Assembly: GCA_029449245.1 (NCBI GenBank) | Contig: JANATF010000013.1 | Span: forward strand, 434,001-498,000 | Length of the DNA stretch: 64,000 nucleotides | Origin: Mortierella alpina | Lineage: Eukaryota > Mortierellomycota > Mortierellomycetes > Mortierellales > Mortierellaceae | Direction of reading: 5' to 3' | In this document: positions 10,229-20,657 of the stretch, piece after piece | How the letters are laid out: each line of letters opens with the position of its first letter | Position numbering within the stretch: the first letter of the stretch is position 1 | Notes under the pieces: generated by a model | Databases searched by the model: none | The model's input: only the letters and a program-made list of their open reading frames with translations | What the model was told of the DNA's origin: nothing | Made by a program: the position numbers and the translations under genes

Positions 10229-12424
10229 ATGTCTTCCAAACGATCATTTCAGCAGCGTGAAGAAGAGCCATGGCTGCGCTACCCGGACGTTCAAAATACC
10301 CCAAGGGACTACAGCCGCTCAGCCGCGACATCCTTTTCCCCCGTGCTTCCTCACAAAGGTGCTCAGGCTTCACCTTCGTTTAGTCACCGGCGGGAGGATA
10401 GCTTCCAGTTCCAGTCAACGATGCCTATGCCGCAACAGCACACTCACCGAACGGAGGTCGCGTCGTCGTTAAAGTCGCCCGTCACCCACAAGCGATCGAT
10501 CTCCAAAGTAAACGCGTCTACTCTTCCCTCCTATTCGTCGGCTTACTACGAAGGAGATAGAGATTCCTTCGGGTTTCAGCACAGACAGCAGCGGCTGTCT
10601 TTCTCTCCTCGGGTTGCTCAACCGCAACCCCGGACATTGTCTGAAGAGCTCTCGATGGCTCTACAGAACCCTGAGAACAACTATCCTTCGCCAACGACAC
10701 CCTCTGGGCTCCTCACAAGTCCCGCCGACATGTCAGTCACTTCGTCCTCGTCCTCGTCCTTGTCCCTCTCCCCGTCCGCGACAGCAACCACAACCACGTC
10801 TTCCGCTCAGTTTCCGCTCTTCAAACCTACTGCTTCTAGTCAGCAGAGTATTAATGGCTCGCCAGGGCAAAAAGCAAAGCCGTCTCCTTTGTCGCTAAAC
10901 TTCAGCGCGCATAATTCACTTGGGGCATCAAATACCACAGGCGCCTGTAGTCCTTCGTTTCCTTTCCGTACTGAAAGTCCCACTTCAGCCATCTCGCATG
11001 CAACCGACGTCGCAGGATCGCCTCGCGCAGCTTCCGCGGCAGTAGCTGCGACTCTCAGCACTGCCCCCATGATGCCACGACCTCAATACCATCACGGCTA
11101 CGGTCGAGGGTCGATCTCAATGTCCTCGGCGGCTTCCACTTCAGGCTCGTCATACTACTCCAGCACATCCTCGCCACGGGCATTATCTCCTCCCTGTTCT
11201 GCGCTCTGTCACCACCGAGGCTCATCTAGTTATCAGCAGCACCGCCCTGGATGTCCCCAGCATCAGCATCAACACCATCCTGCTTGCCAGCATCACATGG
11301 GCCAAATGATGCAGCAGAATATGACGTTGGAGCACTATCCGAAGCCAGGACGCGCCACAAAGGGCATCCAACGATTTGGATTCCCTCAGTTTCGACCAGA
11401 GATGGACGACTCGCATCCAGGATCTAGCACGGCATCATTGGCAACAATGAGAACAGCGTCGACCTCAACATCAGGCTCGGGTTATGGTATGCAGAGAGAT
11501 CGGGATGACGATGACGACATGAACGATGCCGGTACATCCTTGACGGTGTCCGAACCCCCCAAGAAACGCCCCCGATCCACAGCGTCGATGCTTCTTGATG
11601 CAGCAGTCGAGACTGTAATCTTTACAGGCGCAGTGGCTCTGTCGGCTTATCAGTTGTTGACAGGCAAAGGACTCGGTAGTGGTAATCACTCCAAGCAGTC
11701 CTCGTTTGCATCTGACGATACACAGGGCTCTCGCGAGGACACGCCCAAAATGCAGGAAGAAGACCCGATGGAGGAAAAGCTGGCTTTGGTACGTTGTAAC
11801 TTAAAATGTCAATGAGCCACAGCAGGATGAGTAGATAGGCAGGATGAGTAGATAGGCACTATGGGTGATGTAACGTGTCAGGAAACAGGATCATGCACAA
11901 TGGAATCGAGATCGCGGTATTTATCGCTCAGGAACACAGTGATGGATCACAGTAATGCAGCTGCGGCTGTGATGAAGAAGCGATATCTGATATCATATGG
12001 AGCCAAAGGAGAGCAACGCAATGGACAGACCTTCCACTATCAACTATCCACTATCATTGTATTAAGACCTCGTCCTCTTGAAATTGTATAGCAATTGGAT
12101 ATTGCATCCGCCAATACACCCCGAACGCTTCGTAACTATTCCTCAGCGAACACACTCGGGCGGCCACCTCGCCCTGGTGGCTATTACAGGGCCAAAACTT
12201 CACGTCCATATAGATCGCGCCAGTCATTTTCATCCTCAGGACACCACCATGCCTCTCATCACCAGGCGGGACATGCGCGTAGTTCCTCGATGCCTGTGCG
12301 ACCCAACACTGGAACGGAGGACTCGGATGAGGCGTTCTTGAGGATGGAGGCTCAGCTTAATAATTTGATCGCGGAAGGAAAACGGGCTTTGAACAGTCGG
12401 ATCGAGGTGTGGGATGAAGAGTAG
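10229..12424 (+). CDS. Unrecognised Ser-rich protein with NLS-like motif and one hydrophobic segment
   Basis: Two exons, 10229-11788 and 12092-12424, joined in phase 0 across a 303-nt intron, give 630 residues. I do not recognise the family. Most of the protein is Ser/Pro/Gln low-complexity. A Cys/His-rich patch lies around residues 330-365 (CSALCHHRG, RPGCPQHQHQHHPACQHH). Further on come KGIQRFGFPQFRP, a basic PPKKRPR (about 444-450), and a hydrophobic stretch of about 24 residues (SMLLDAAVETVIFTGAVALS). Exon 2 adds TPRTLRNYSS, Arg/Ser/His-rich sequence and an amphipathic end (EAFLRMEAQLNNLIAEGKRALNSRIEVWDEE split over the last 31 residues). The hydrophobic stretch beside an NLS suggests a nuclear-envelope or transcription-linked role, but that is only inference. 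The intron carries a 17-bp tandem duplication. Confidence 0.75.
11824..11857 (+). repeat. 17-bp perfect tandem duplication in an intron
   Basis: The unit AGGATGAGTAGATAGGC occurs twice head to tail (11824-11840 and 11841-11857), inside the intron of the orphan Ser-rich gene. It looks like a recent slippage or duplication event. Confidence 0.9.
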
Positions 12425-12559
12425 AGTCATCGTGCCATTCTTGGAGATATTCGCAGCTGCCCGCCGAGTATTTATTTTTTAATCTTTGAATGAATGGTTA
12501 TGTCGTTCACCTTATTGCATACGAGATTTGTGTAAAATGTCAAACGCAGATGCCAAACG

Positions 12560-12796
12560 CTACTCCTTCTGAGCTCTTTGTTGCTTGGACTCCTGGACAT
12601 ACTGATACATGCGAAAAATTCTGTAGCCGAGCAATAGAGCCGCCAAGCCTATCAGCAGGGGAAGCTTCCCGCTCCAAAAGTGTGCCTTGCGGCCATTGGC
12701 AGCGTAGGGGCGGAATACACGCTGATCTGGACTAGGCTGAGGAAGCGGTCCTCGTCGGGCGCCTGATTTGGCGAGTCGCCTTGGTTGCTGTAGCAT
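12560..12796 (-). CDS. Small single-pass membrane protein, hypothetical
   Basis: An intact ATG-started frame of 78 residues. The N-terminus is basic (RR, KSGARR), followed by GKLPLLIGLAALLLGYRIF (about residues 43-61) and a charged tail ending QQRAQKE. A basic leader before one hydrophobic helix suits a tail-anchored or mitochondrial inner-membrane small protein. It lies between the end of the orphan Ser-rich gene (135 bp away) and the divergent DUF3844 gene (343 bp). No homologue is recognised and a frame of this length could occur by chance. Charge distribution and clean start are the only support. Confidence 0.5.
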   Translation of the reverse strand: MLQQPRRLAKSGARRGPLPQPSPDQRVFRPYAANGRKAHFWSGKLPLLIGLAALLLGYRIFRMYQYVQESKQQRAQKE

Positions 12797-13139
12797 GTCG
12801 CATCCAATGGCATCATCAAAGTTTAAACAAAGGAGTTAGGACACACCTTTCTTTCCCCTCTGGCGACGTCACCTGCAGCAGCAGCAGCAGCGCGTTCAAT
12901 GAACGTGACCTTTAAAAAGGAGAGATGTGATGCGTGATTCGCAGCAGACTGCATTTCGACCCCCCGCACCTCTCTGACTGACTCTCTCCTCTCCTTCGAA
13001 GAAGCTCTTCACTCCTCGCAGCAAAGCACAGAACGCAAGAGAGACCCGCACGAGAGAGCGCGTTCGCTGCAACAACCACATCCACACCCACAGACACGCA
13101 CCCGTCGCATACTCCCTTCTCTACATCGACGTACACGCC
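12797..13139. promoter_or_regulatory. Divergent intergenic region before the DUF3844 gene
   Basis: About 340 bp containing a short CAG trinucleotide run (near 12875) and a CT/CA-rich leader immediately before the ATG at 13140. No other element is recognised. Confidence 0.4.
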
Positions 13140-14798
13140 ATGAAGTTCCTCACATTATCCCTTTCAGCCCTGTTGTCCACGCTGGTGTACACCACCTCCG
13201 CAGCACCTGCAGCACCGGCAACCGTCTACTTCTTCTCTCACGGACGCCCTTCCACCTCCAACATCGGGAACGCCCAGAGCAGTGCCCCGCCATCTCTTAG
13301 CATTAAGGAAACCCGCGCCACTCTGCTACATCTCTTGAACCTGGGGCAGCTCACAAACGGCAAACGCGAGGGCGAGGATGCTTTTATCAACATGAACGGA
13401 CCTATTCAGGAGGTGTTTAACCAGCCTGGCATGTCCAGGAAAGACCTGTTTGAAAGAATGGGTGGCAACCTGATGATGGTCATTGAAGGTGTCAGCGAGC
13501 CCGAAGGTATGGACTGGCCTCGCCTGGTTCACAGCATCTATGGAGATTGACGGATCGCGCTGACAACCCTTTATTCTTATTGCTAGACCTGATGCCCTCC
13601 TATGACCCGGCCTTCCAAGTCGACTCGGGCGAGGGCGTGCAGGATCTTATCACAGAGCTCGCTAGCACTGTACCCTCGGACGATAGATACATCTTCAACA
13701 CTGTAATAGCCCTCTCTTTGTCCTCTATTTCTTCTGCAAGATTACCAGCGTGCGAAGCACATGATAACTCACACACAGCTATTTTTTTGTTCCCCCTATT
13801 CGAACTTTTTTGGGAAACGGCGCATAGCATCAATGGTCCAAGTCAGGAGACGCACTGGTGAACGAGCATCTACTTGCGGAGCACCATGCCAATGTGGACG
13901 TTACAGTCTTTGATCTGACAAAGAAGGTACACACGTCTATCCTTTTGGAACGTCGGCTAATAATGATGATCGAATGCACAAAGGTCAAAATCGCTAACAA
14001 TGAGATATTCCAACGGTAGGCGGACGCGTTGTTTTTGGAAGAATCAGTCGCTCTCGGCAATTACATTGACTTGTACCAGAGAACTCACAGCAAGCATGGC
14101 GAGGAGTCGGATTTCATTCGCGTCACCATCAAGGGTCTTGCAGCGCTCGCTTCAGAGCATGGCATCGCCTCTGTTCAGTACAAGACTGCTCAGCAAATCC
14201 TCAAGCAGTTTTTGCAAACGGTACGTGAACCTTGCCCATGACATGACTCCATCGACAGGTTCTCGTTTGTTGCAAGTGGAAATTATTGTTTTCAAGTTGA
14301 CTGACAAACCCACCTTTATTCTCGTTTTAGACCTTCATTCCCGATTTTGAGCAGATTCACAAGACTTATACCACCACCATCTTCTTGGTTGCCCCCAATA
14401 CTCGCCAAGGATCCGAGTTGTTCTCGGAAAAGTCGTCGGCCAACCCACTCTTGGCAGCAGGACATCAGAAGCGCGCCTTGCCCTTGACCGGTAGCTGTTT
14501 TGCAACAGAGGAAGACTGCAAGACCAACACCAATGGATGTAGTCAGCATGGAGTGTGTGTCCTGAGCAAGGCCGCCAACTGCTTCCACTGCAAGTGTTCC
14601 AGGGTCAACAACACTCAGTATGGAGGCAAGGTCTGCGAGAAGATTGACGTTTCGATCCAGTTCCATCTATTCTTCTGGCTTGTGCTGGGGCTCGTCTTGA
14701 CCGTGGGTCTGGCCATTGGCTTGCTCCTGCAGATGGGTAACGAGTCCCAGGGAGGCGTGCCTGTTGGACCCACTAGAGCGCAACTGAAGAGGGACTGA
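13140..14798 (+). CDS. Vps3844/DUF3844-type secretory-pathway membrane protein
   Basis: Five exons, 13140-13506, 13587-13702, 13828-13926, 14020-14220 and 14331-14798, give about 416 residues. A signal peptide (MKFLTLSLSALLSTLVYTTSA) starts a lumenal domain. Near the end, eight cysteines with EGF-like spacing (CFATEEDCKTNTNGC, HGVC, CFHCKC, VCEKIDVSIQF) precede one transmembrane helix (about 372-394) and a short cytosolic tail. This C-terminal module is the fungal Vps3844/DUF3844 domain, linked to ER or vacuolar sorting; the molecular role is not established. The start of exon 3 is ambiguous: the CATAG acceptor at 13827 and the CCAAG one at 13842 both keep frame and differ by five residues. 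It runs convergent with the kelch gene, only 188 bp apart. Confidence 0.85.
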
Positions 14799-14986
14799 AG
14801 TAGAGGGCTGACATTTCATGGAATCGCATTCTCTGGACAGCGAAGGATGTGAACCCTTGGGCTTGTGTTCGTTTGATAGCAGTGGCGAACACTTATTTGA
14901 TATTCTTTTCCCCATCCATAAAACAAGAGCGAGGAAAAAGGAATCCACCGGCTTTGTTGCATTTTTTCCTTTAATTTATTCGTAAA

Positions 14987-17334
14987 TCACCTCAGAGGTG
15001 GCGGTGGGACATAGCCGCCAGAGGTGTCCTCTGGCATGGCTTGAGGCGCCCTGGCCCCAGAACTTGGACTCTGCATGACTTGATAAGTTGTGTTCCATGC
15101 TGGCGCAGGATATTGTCGCAAGGGGTCAGGACTTGTCGATGGCGGCGGATGATGGTACTCGTTCTCGGACGAGCTGGTGGTCATGAAGGGGTTGGAAGGA
15201 GAAGGCACAGTGGAGGAGCTGGCGAGTAATGATGATCCTGGGACGCTTAGTGCAGCCATGTACGAATGATCTGGTGACATGAATGGGTTACCATCTGCTT
15301 GATGATAGGCCAGATACGGCGATGGTTGGTAAGGAGAGCCCGTGCCGGTATGAAATACTGCTACAGGGGACTGCAGGCTGGGTGTAGCGCCAGGTGCAGT
15401 GGTGTTGGTGTAATATGTGACTGGAGAAAAGGTCTTTTCGGACCCCGGACCGCCTGGGGAAGTGCTTGTGGAGTTCCCACCATATGTTGCTGGCTCACTG
15501 CCATATCCATCGTAACGAGCACGGGCAGCCTCGACGGCGTACGGATCATTGATCTCCATTTTGCTGAGTGGGTATTCATTGCCGTTGGCACCATACGCCC
15601 CATAGTGGCCGCCGGCGCCCACGTTCAGGTAGTGGGAATGTCGTGCATCGGACGATGCAAGTACCTTCACACTGCTGTGATTATCCTCGGCCGCCATTGC
15701 TGCTGCTGATGCGGCTGCGTCTTCTTGCAAAGCGACCTGTTCTCTGGTCTTCCTCCGTCTCCTTATGATGAAGAGTCCAGCGCCGACACCGATCAGGATG
15801 ATGACAACCAGGACGCCGATGATGGTGCCTGTATTGCTACTCTTGGCTGACTGTTCAGTGGCACTGTATTCGTCGGTCCATTTGTCGTCATTGAGGTTAT
15901 AGACAATGGGCAGATTGTTCAGCATCGTTGTGCGAGAGCCTCCTGAGGAACCGCCCCACGCTACAAACTGGCGGGAATGGAAACCACATGCCATCCTTGT
16001 CCGCGTAACGGGCGCAGACTGACCCTTTTTCCATTTGCCGGAGCTGACATCGAGGATGTAGATAGAGTCAAAGTAGGTGTTGCCATCGCTTCCTCCAAAC
16101 AGGACAATTGTGGATCCGTCCTCAGCTATATGTCATTACCAAGGAGGGAGAATTATTGAAGAGCAGCAAAGCAACAAGTATTCCGGCACATATGAATTAT
16201 ACTCTCAAACTCAACCCAAGCTAGTTGAGCCGCAAATGAGAGCGCCTCACAATCACAATCCAGGACCAAAGCAGACTCCACGCGAGAACACACTTACAAG
16301 CAACCATACAGTGATCCAACCGCGCAAGAGGAACGTCTCCGGACGTGCTCTAACCATTGTAAACAAACAGAACAAAAGAAAATAGATGCTCTCATTAAAT
16401 ACCAAGAAACGGGCATGTTTTTTTTTTTTCTTTTTTTGTGTTTGATCACACAGACCTAAGGATGTGCAGCAGCATTCCGAAGTATAACGCGGCTAATTTC
16501 GTGTAATGTAATTCCGCTTCTCCTCGCTACAGTACAGTACGACCCTCGGCCGTTACTTTTTTTCACACGCCGGGCACTTACCATGGTCTTCCAAGTCTTT
16601 GAAGATGGGTCATACTCATCCAGATCAGCACCTCCTAATCCTTTCGTATCGGCTGGCGGGGCTCTCGATCCGCCAAACGTCAAGATGGTATTTCTTGCAG
16701 TAGACCAAACCGCGCCCACATCCGTCAGACTCGTGGCGGCTGTGGCAGAATGCTGCGAAACCATGGCTTGGGACTTTGGGTCATAGACCGATATTTGATT
16801 GAAGGCATTGGTGCTGTTCCCACCAATCATGTAGACGAGCCCCGTGTTGGGGTCCGAGACAGCCGCATGGCCCTCCAAAGTTGGGTAGGGCGGCCTTAGC
16901 CCCGCAATGTTGTTCCATGCACCAGTGCTGAGCTCATACGAGTTGAAGAAAGGCGGGTTGTTGATGCCTCCCATGGCTATGATCATACCCGCCGTGCTGC
17001 GGCCTCCGCTCGCAGCAGCACTCACAGAGGCAAGAGCGAGGTGAGAGGTGGAACGTCCGTCCTTGAGCGTTGTCCAGGCTGGAGCAGAGGCTGTCCATGA
17101 TTTTGAGAGATCGAGTGATATGAACTGGCCAGTGGTGGAGGTATCAAATCCACCTTGGATGTAAAGTATGCTGTCCAGTTGCGTGAAGCCCATGCGGCGG
17201 GATCCCACTGGTGCCTGAGCATCCACTACGGGGCCTACGGTGTAGAGGAACAGGATGCTGAGGGCGAAAGGAAGTTTGAGGAGTGGACGCCGCCTCCTGT
17301 AATATGAGGAGGTGTTGGTGTTGTGGGCTGCCAT
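14987..17334 (-). CDS. Kelch-repeat type I membrane protein
   Basis: Exons (minus) are 17334-16582, 16349-16298 (52 nt) and 16125-14987, giving 647 residues. A basic-hydrophobic signal anchor (LPFALSILFLYTVGPVVDAQA) leads to a beta-propeller of kelch-like blades. The blades show YIQGGFD, IIAMGGIN, YMIGGNS, ILTFGGS and IVLFGGSDG. A transmembrane helix follows (about 369-389, TIIGVLVVIILIGVGAGLFII, flanked by RRRR), then a Ser/Pro/Tyr-rich cytosolic tail of about 255 residues. The 52-nt exon supplies the linker STSGDVPLARLDHCMVA between the fourth and fifth blades and restores phase on both sides. The topology matches fungal cell-surface kelch proteins; the ligand is unknown. The start ATG at 17334 is preferred because the frame upstream has only non-ATG starts. 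Confidence 0.87.
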
Positions 17335-18753
17335 TGTGAGTTTATGATCCGTGGCAAAGTGCGGGACTGGGGGAGGGGGGGTAAGAGGGGAGAGGAGGAG
17401 GAGCCAGAAGGTGGATACTTTTGGTAGTTGCAAGGTGCTGGCAAAGGAGTATCCGTTGAGGAACGCTCACAGTACAGCAATGAATATCAGGAACGCGAGA
17501 CAAAAGAGGTCAAGGCAAGATTTTTTTTCATCAGGGTGGATATTCTATGCTTTCATGCTTGTTTCGTTACGTGCACTGGAATTGGGGAACGAAGAAGAGT
17601 AGATGCAGGAGGTAGAGGAGGCAATGAATGAATGGGCGAAGGATGAAGGCGAAGGGAATGCATAGAATGAGCCCGGTAAGGAGAAGGCGGACACTTGGAG
17701 CTCTAAAATAACGGCCGCTTTTGTTGTGTTTAAGCGATGTACTACCGTGCCCGCCCCCTATTGTTCGCTGCTGTGGTGACACTCTAGTCGTCGGAGTAGA
17801 AGAGGAGGCACATCTATCTCTGTTTTATTTTGTCCTCCTGCCCGATGCTCACCTCTTGCAGCATATGTGGTTGTCCGCATTACTATACCGAACTTTTAAT
17901 ACATACACCAGAAAAAAATATCGAGAGCATTTCTTGACCCTTCATGTCGCCTGCTCCTCTCCTCTATGCCTGTGAATAGTTGGTTGAGGTTCGCTTTGAT
18001 CAGAATAACTTCCTCGGTACAGTCAATATACAATGAATCCCAGCGCAGATCGTAAAGAAGAATATTTTTGCAAAGAGTTTTCCAGATGCCTCTTTGAGTG
18101 CAAAGTTTGGTGGAATGTGTGTCGCACAAACCACCGTAGCTCCATTACACCGGTACCGCAAAAATCACTCAAGTTCCCTCGCGCGAAAACATTGCTGCTT
18201 TAAGGTGGTTGGAAACATATCCGTGGACACGTTCTGCAATTGCTATGTTCCAAATCAGCATTAGTGTCAGCCATCCCATGCCTGAAGATCAGTCTGAGAC
18301 TCCTCATAATTCATGTAGTTTGACCGAAGTATGCGTGCGAAGGGCACCAGACCTCTGCCTGCTGTAAGGAACAGAAACGTCATGCGCAAGGCCGATGCGA
18401 TATCGGTCCAGCACTCTGGTCTCCCTCTCCTTGCGCTGTGAATGACACACTCAGGCGCCTGAGCATGACCCCTAATACCAGTTATAAGAGCCGCCAGGGG
18501 CTGATGACCAGACGCGCTTCTCGCGCACTACTCGCTGCCGCTGGCAGTCTTCAACGTCACGTGCGTCACATGTGATTGACCTGGCTTTTTGACAATGGCT
18601 CGGTCCATTCTTCTTCAACTCGCTTCCCTCCCAATTAACGTCAGCCAAGAAACAGGATCCACTGCACATCCAGGAACCAGTAACCTGCACGAAACTGTTC
18701 GGATTCAAGACTCAACGACACCAGACCAGAGTAGACCAGACAGCTTGTTAAAT
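17335..18753. promoter_or_regulatory. Divergent intergenic region, kelch gene / PEX7
   Basis: About 1.4 kb between divergent starts. The only element I can name is CACGTG at 18558-18563, within GTCACGTGCGTCACATGTG and 191 bp before the PEX7 ATG. Small frames of up to about 80 codons here lack ATG starts or recognisable sequence. Confidence 0.45.
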
Positions 18754-20308
18754 ATGTTTGCGAAACACCGTACACCCGGCTACAACGGATATGCCGTAGG
18801 TTTTTTTTTTTTTGTTTGAAAGCTCTCCGCCTTCACATTCTCGTCAAGCCTTGAAAAGCGCCGGTCTTTAGTCATTGAATTTCGCTTCCGGTACTGACTC
18901 TTGGCTTTCATCCTACGGGCATTCGTTACACCACTGTGAATCTGCAGCTACAATGGAGTCCATTCTTCGAGCACAAGTTGGCGGTGGCGACGGCATCAAA
19001 CTTTGGACTTGTTGGCAACGGAAGGCTTCATATTCTTAACGTCGGCGCTGGACCAGCAGCAGGAGCAATCAACGTTGAGCGAGTGTAAGTCCGTGGATTT
19101 GCTGTCTCTGTCTCCCGACGATTTGCCTCTTTCCGGGTGGAAGAGACTCTTCCTCGCTTTCTGTATATCGATCCGCCCAGCACGATTGATCGGCTCAGGG
19201 GATAATTTCCGGTCAAAGTGAACCAATTGAATTGCTCACCCCTCCAGCCTGCCGGCCTCTCCACTCTTTTGTCAGCGTAACACGCGCCAGTTTTCTAACA
19301 CCATCAACACCATTCTCGAACTATGCGTTTAGTTTTGATACCCAGGATGGCCTCTTTGATGTATGCTGGAGTGAAATCAACGAGAACCAGCTGGTCACAG
19401 CCAGTGGGGATGGATCCATAAAACTGTGGGACACTACACTCGCCGTAAGTGACACTGCAAACCAGACCTATACCCTTCTGGACAATCGACGCAGCTTCGT
19501 ACACTCTACGTAGCACTTTACCTGCAGCTTACATTCTCAATTGGTTTTTTGTCGCAACTCTAGGACTTTCCCATCCAAAACTGGCATGAGCATCAGAGAG
19601 AGGTTTTTTCAGTCAACTGGAACCTCGTCAGCAAGGACACTTTCTTGAGTGCATCCTGGGATAACACAATCAAACTGGTAAGGAGATGATCCGATCCATG
19701 CGAAAGAGGGATTGATACGGGTTTTAATGGAACGTTTAATTTCATCCGTCGGTGTATGTTTGTAGTGGAGCCAAAACAGCCCTGCATCATTACAGACATT
19801 CAAGGGGCATTCGCACTGCGTCTACTCGGCCATGTGGTCACCTCACTCCCCAACGCTCTTTGCCTCGTGCTCTGGCGATCACACACTCAAGCTCTGGGAC
19901 ACCAACTCACCGGCACCTGTGCAAACCATCCTTGCGCACGGCAATGAGGTGTTGACGCTGGACTGGAACAAATATCAGGACCACCAGGTTGTGACGGGAT
20001 CGGTTGATCACACCATCAAGGTATGGGATCTGCGTCGGCCAGATCGAGAGCTCAACTGCTTGAGAGGCCATGAGTACGCAGTCCGCAAGGTCAAGTGTTC
20101 GCCCCATTCAGGATCTTTAATTGCCTCGACCTCATACGACATGACAATGCGCATTTGGGATATCACGACCGGCGACATGATTGAGATTCACGACGCGCAT
20201 ACAGAGTTTGTTCTGGGCGTCGACTTTAACCTTTACAGAGACCGGGAGATTGCCACCTGTGCTTGGGACGAGAGCGTGCATGTCTTTACGCCACGGTGCT
20301 TGATGTGA
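18754..20308 (+). CDS. PEX7: Peroxin-7, PTS2 import receptor
   Basis: WD40 protein that binds the N-terminal PTS2 signal of peroxisomal matrix enzymes and delivers them to the docking complex. Exons 18754-18795, 18948-19084, 19333-19444, 19564-19677 and 19766-20308 give 315 residues, the usual size. The start matches the family: [24 protein letters not shown], then [17 protein letters not shown] repeats follow, each ending in a W-D or equivalent pair: [56 protein letters not shown]. All four introns are GT-AG with phases consistent across junctions. A PTS2-bearing acyl-CoA oxidase is encoded at 39.7-42.2 kb, so a probable cargo is in the same window. Confidence 0.96.
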
Positions 20309-20657
20309 CGATCCCTCTTGGGTACTTCTGCTCAAGCCCTTGGCGGCATAAACAAAACCGAATACACACACACCTGTACAAAAGATGCATCGAACTCCGT
20401 CTTTGTGGAACTTCATTTATGTTTCGGGCGCAAGCGTCGCGGCCTGCTTTCTCTTTCTTTCTTTCTTGCTCTCCTTCATACCCCCCGCCCTCTGCCGTAG
20501 CCTGTCCCGTCCGCCTTCACCCCCACCTTCTCTCCCCCACCTCTTTGCACCGTCCTATATTCTGGCTGCTGCAGGGGTTAGACGTTGTTACGAATGGTCA
20601 CTTCTCTAACGGCTTTAAGCGACATCGGCTCAGGAGCACAGCAATCAGAAATCACTC
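20309..20657. other. Short intergenic region after PEX7
   Basis: 349 bp combining the PEX7 3' region and a CT-rich leader (CTCCTTCATACCCCCC, CTTCTCTCCCCCACC) for the downstream coiled-coil gene. No other element is seen. Confidence 0.4.

Noticed and set aside
17567-18129. Two short minus-strand frames with hydrophobic stretches between the kelch gene and PEX7.
   Set aside because: Both begin at non-ATG codons and show no conservation-like features.
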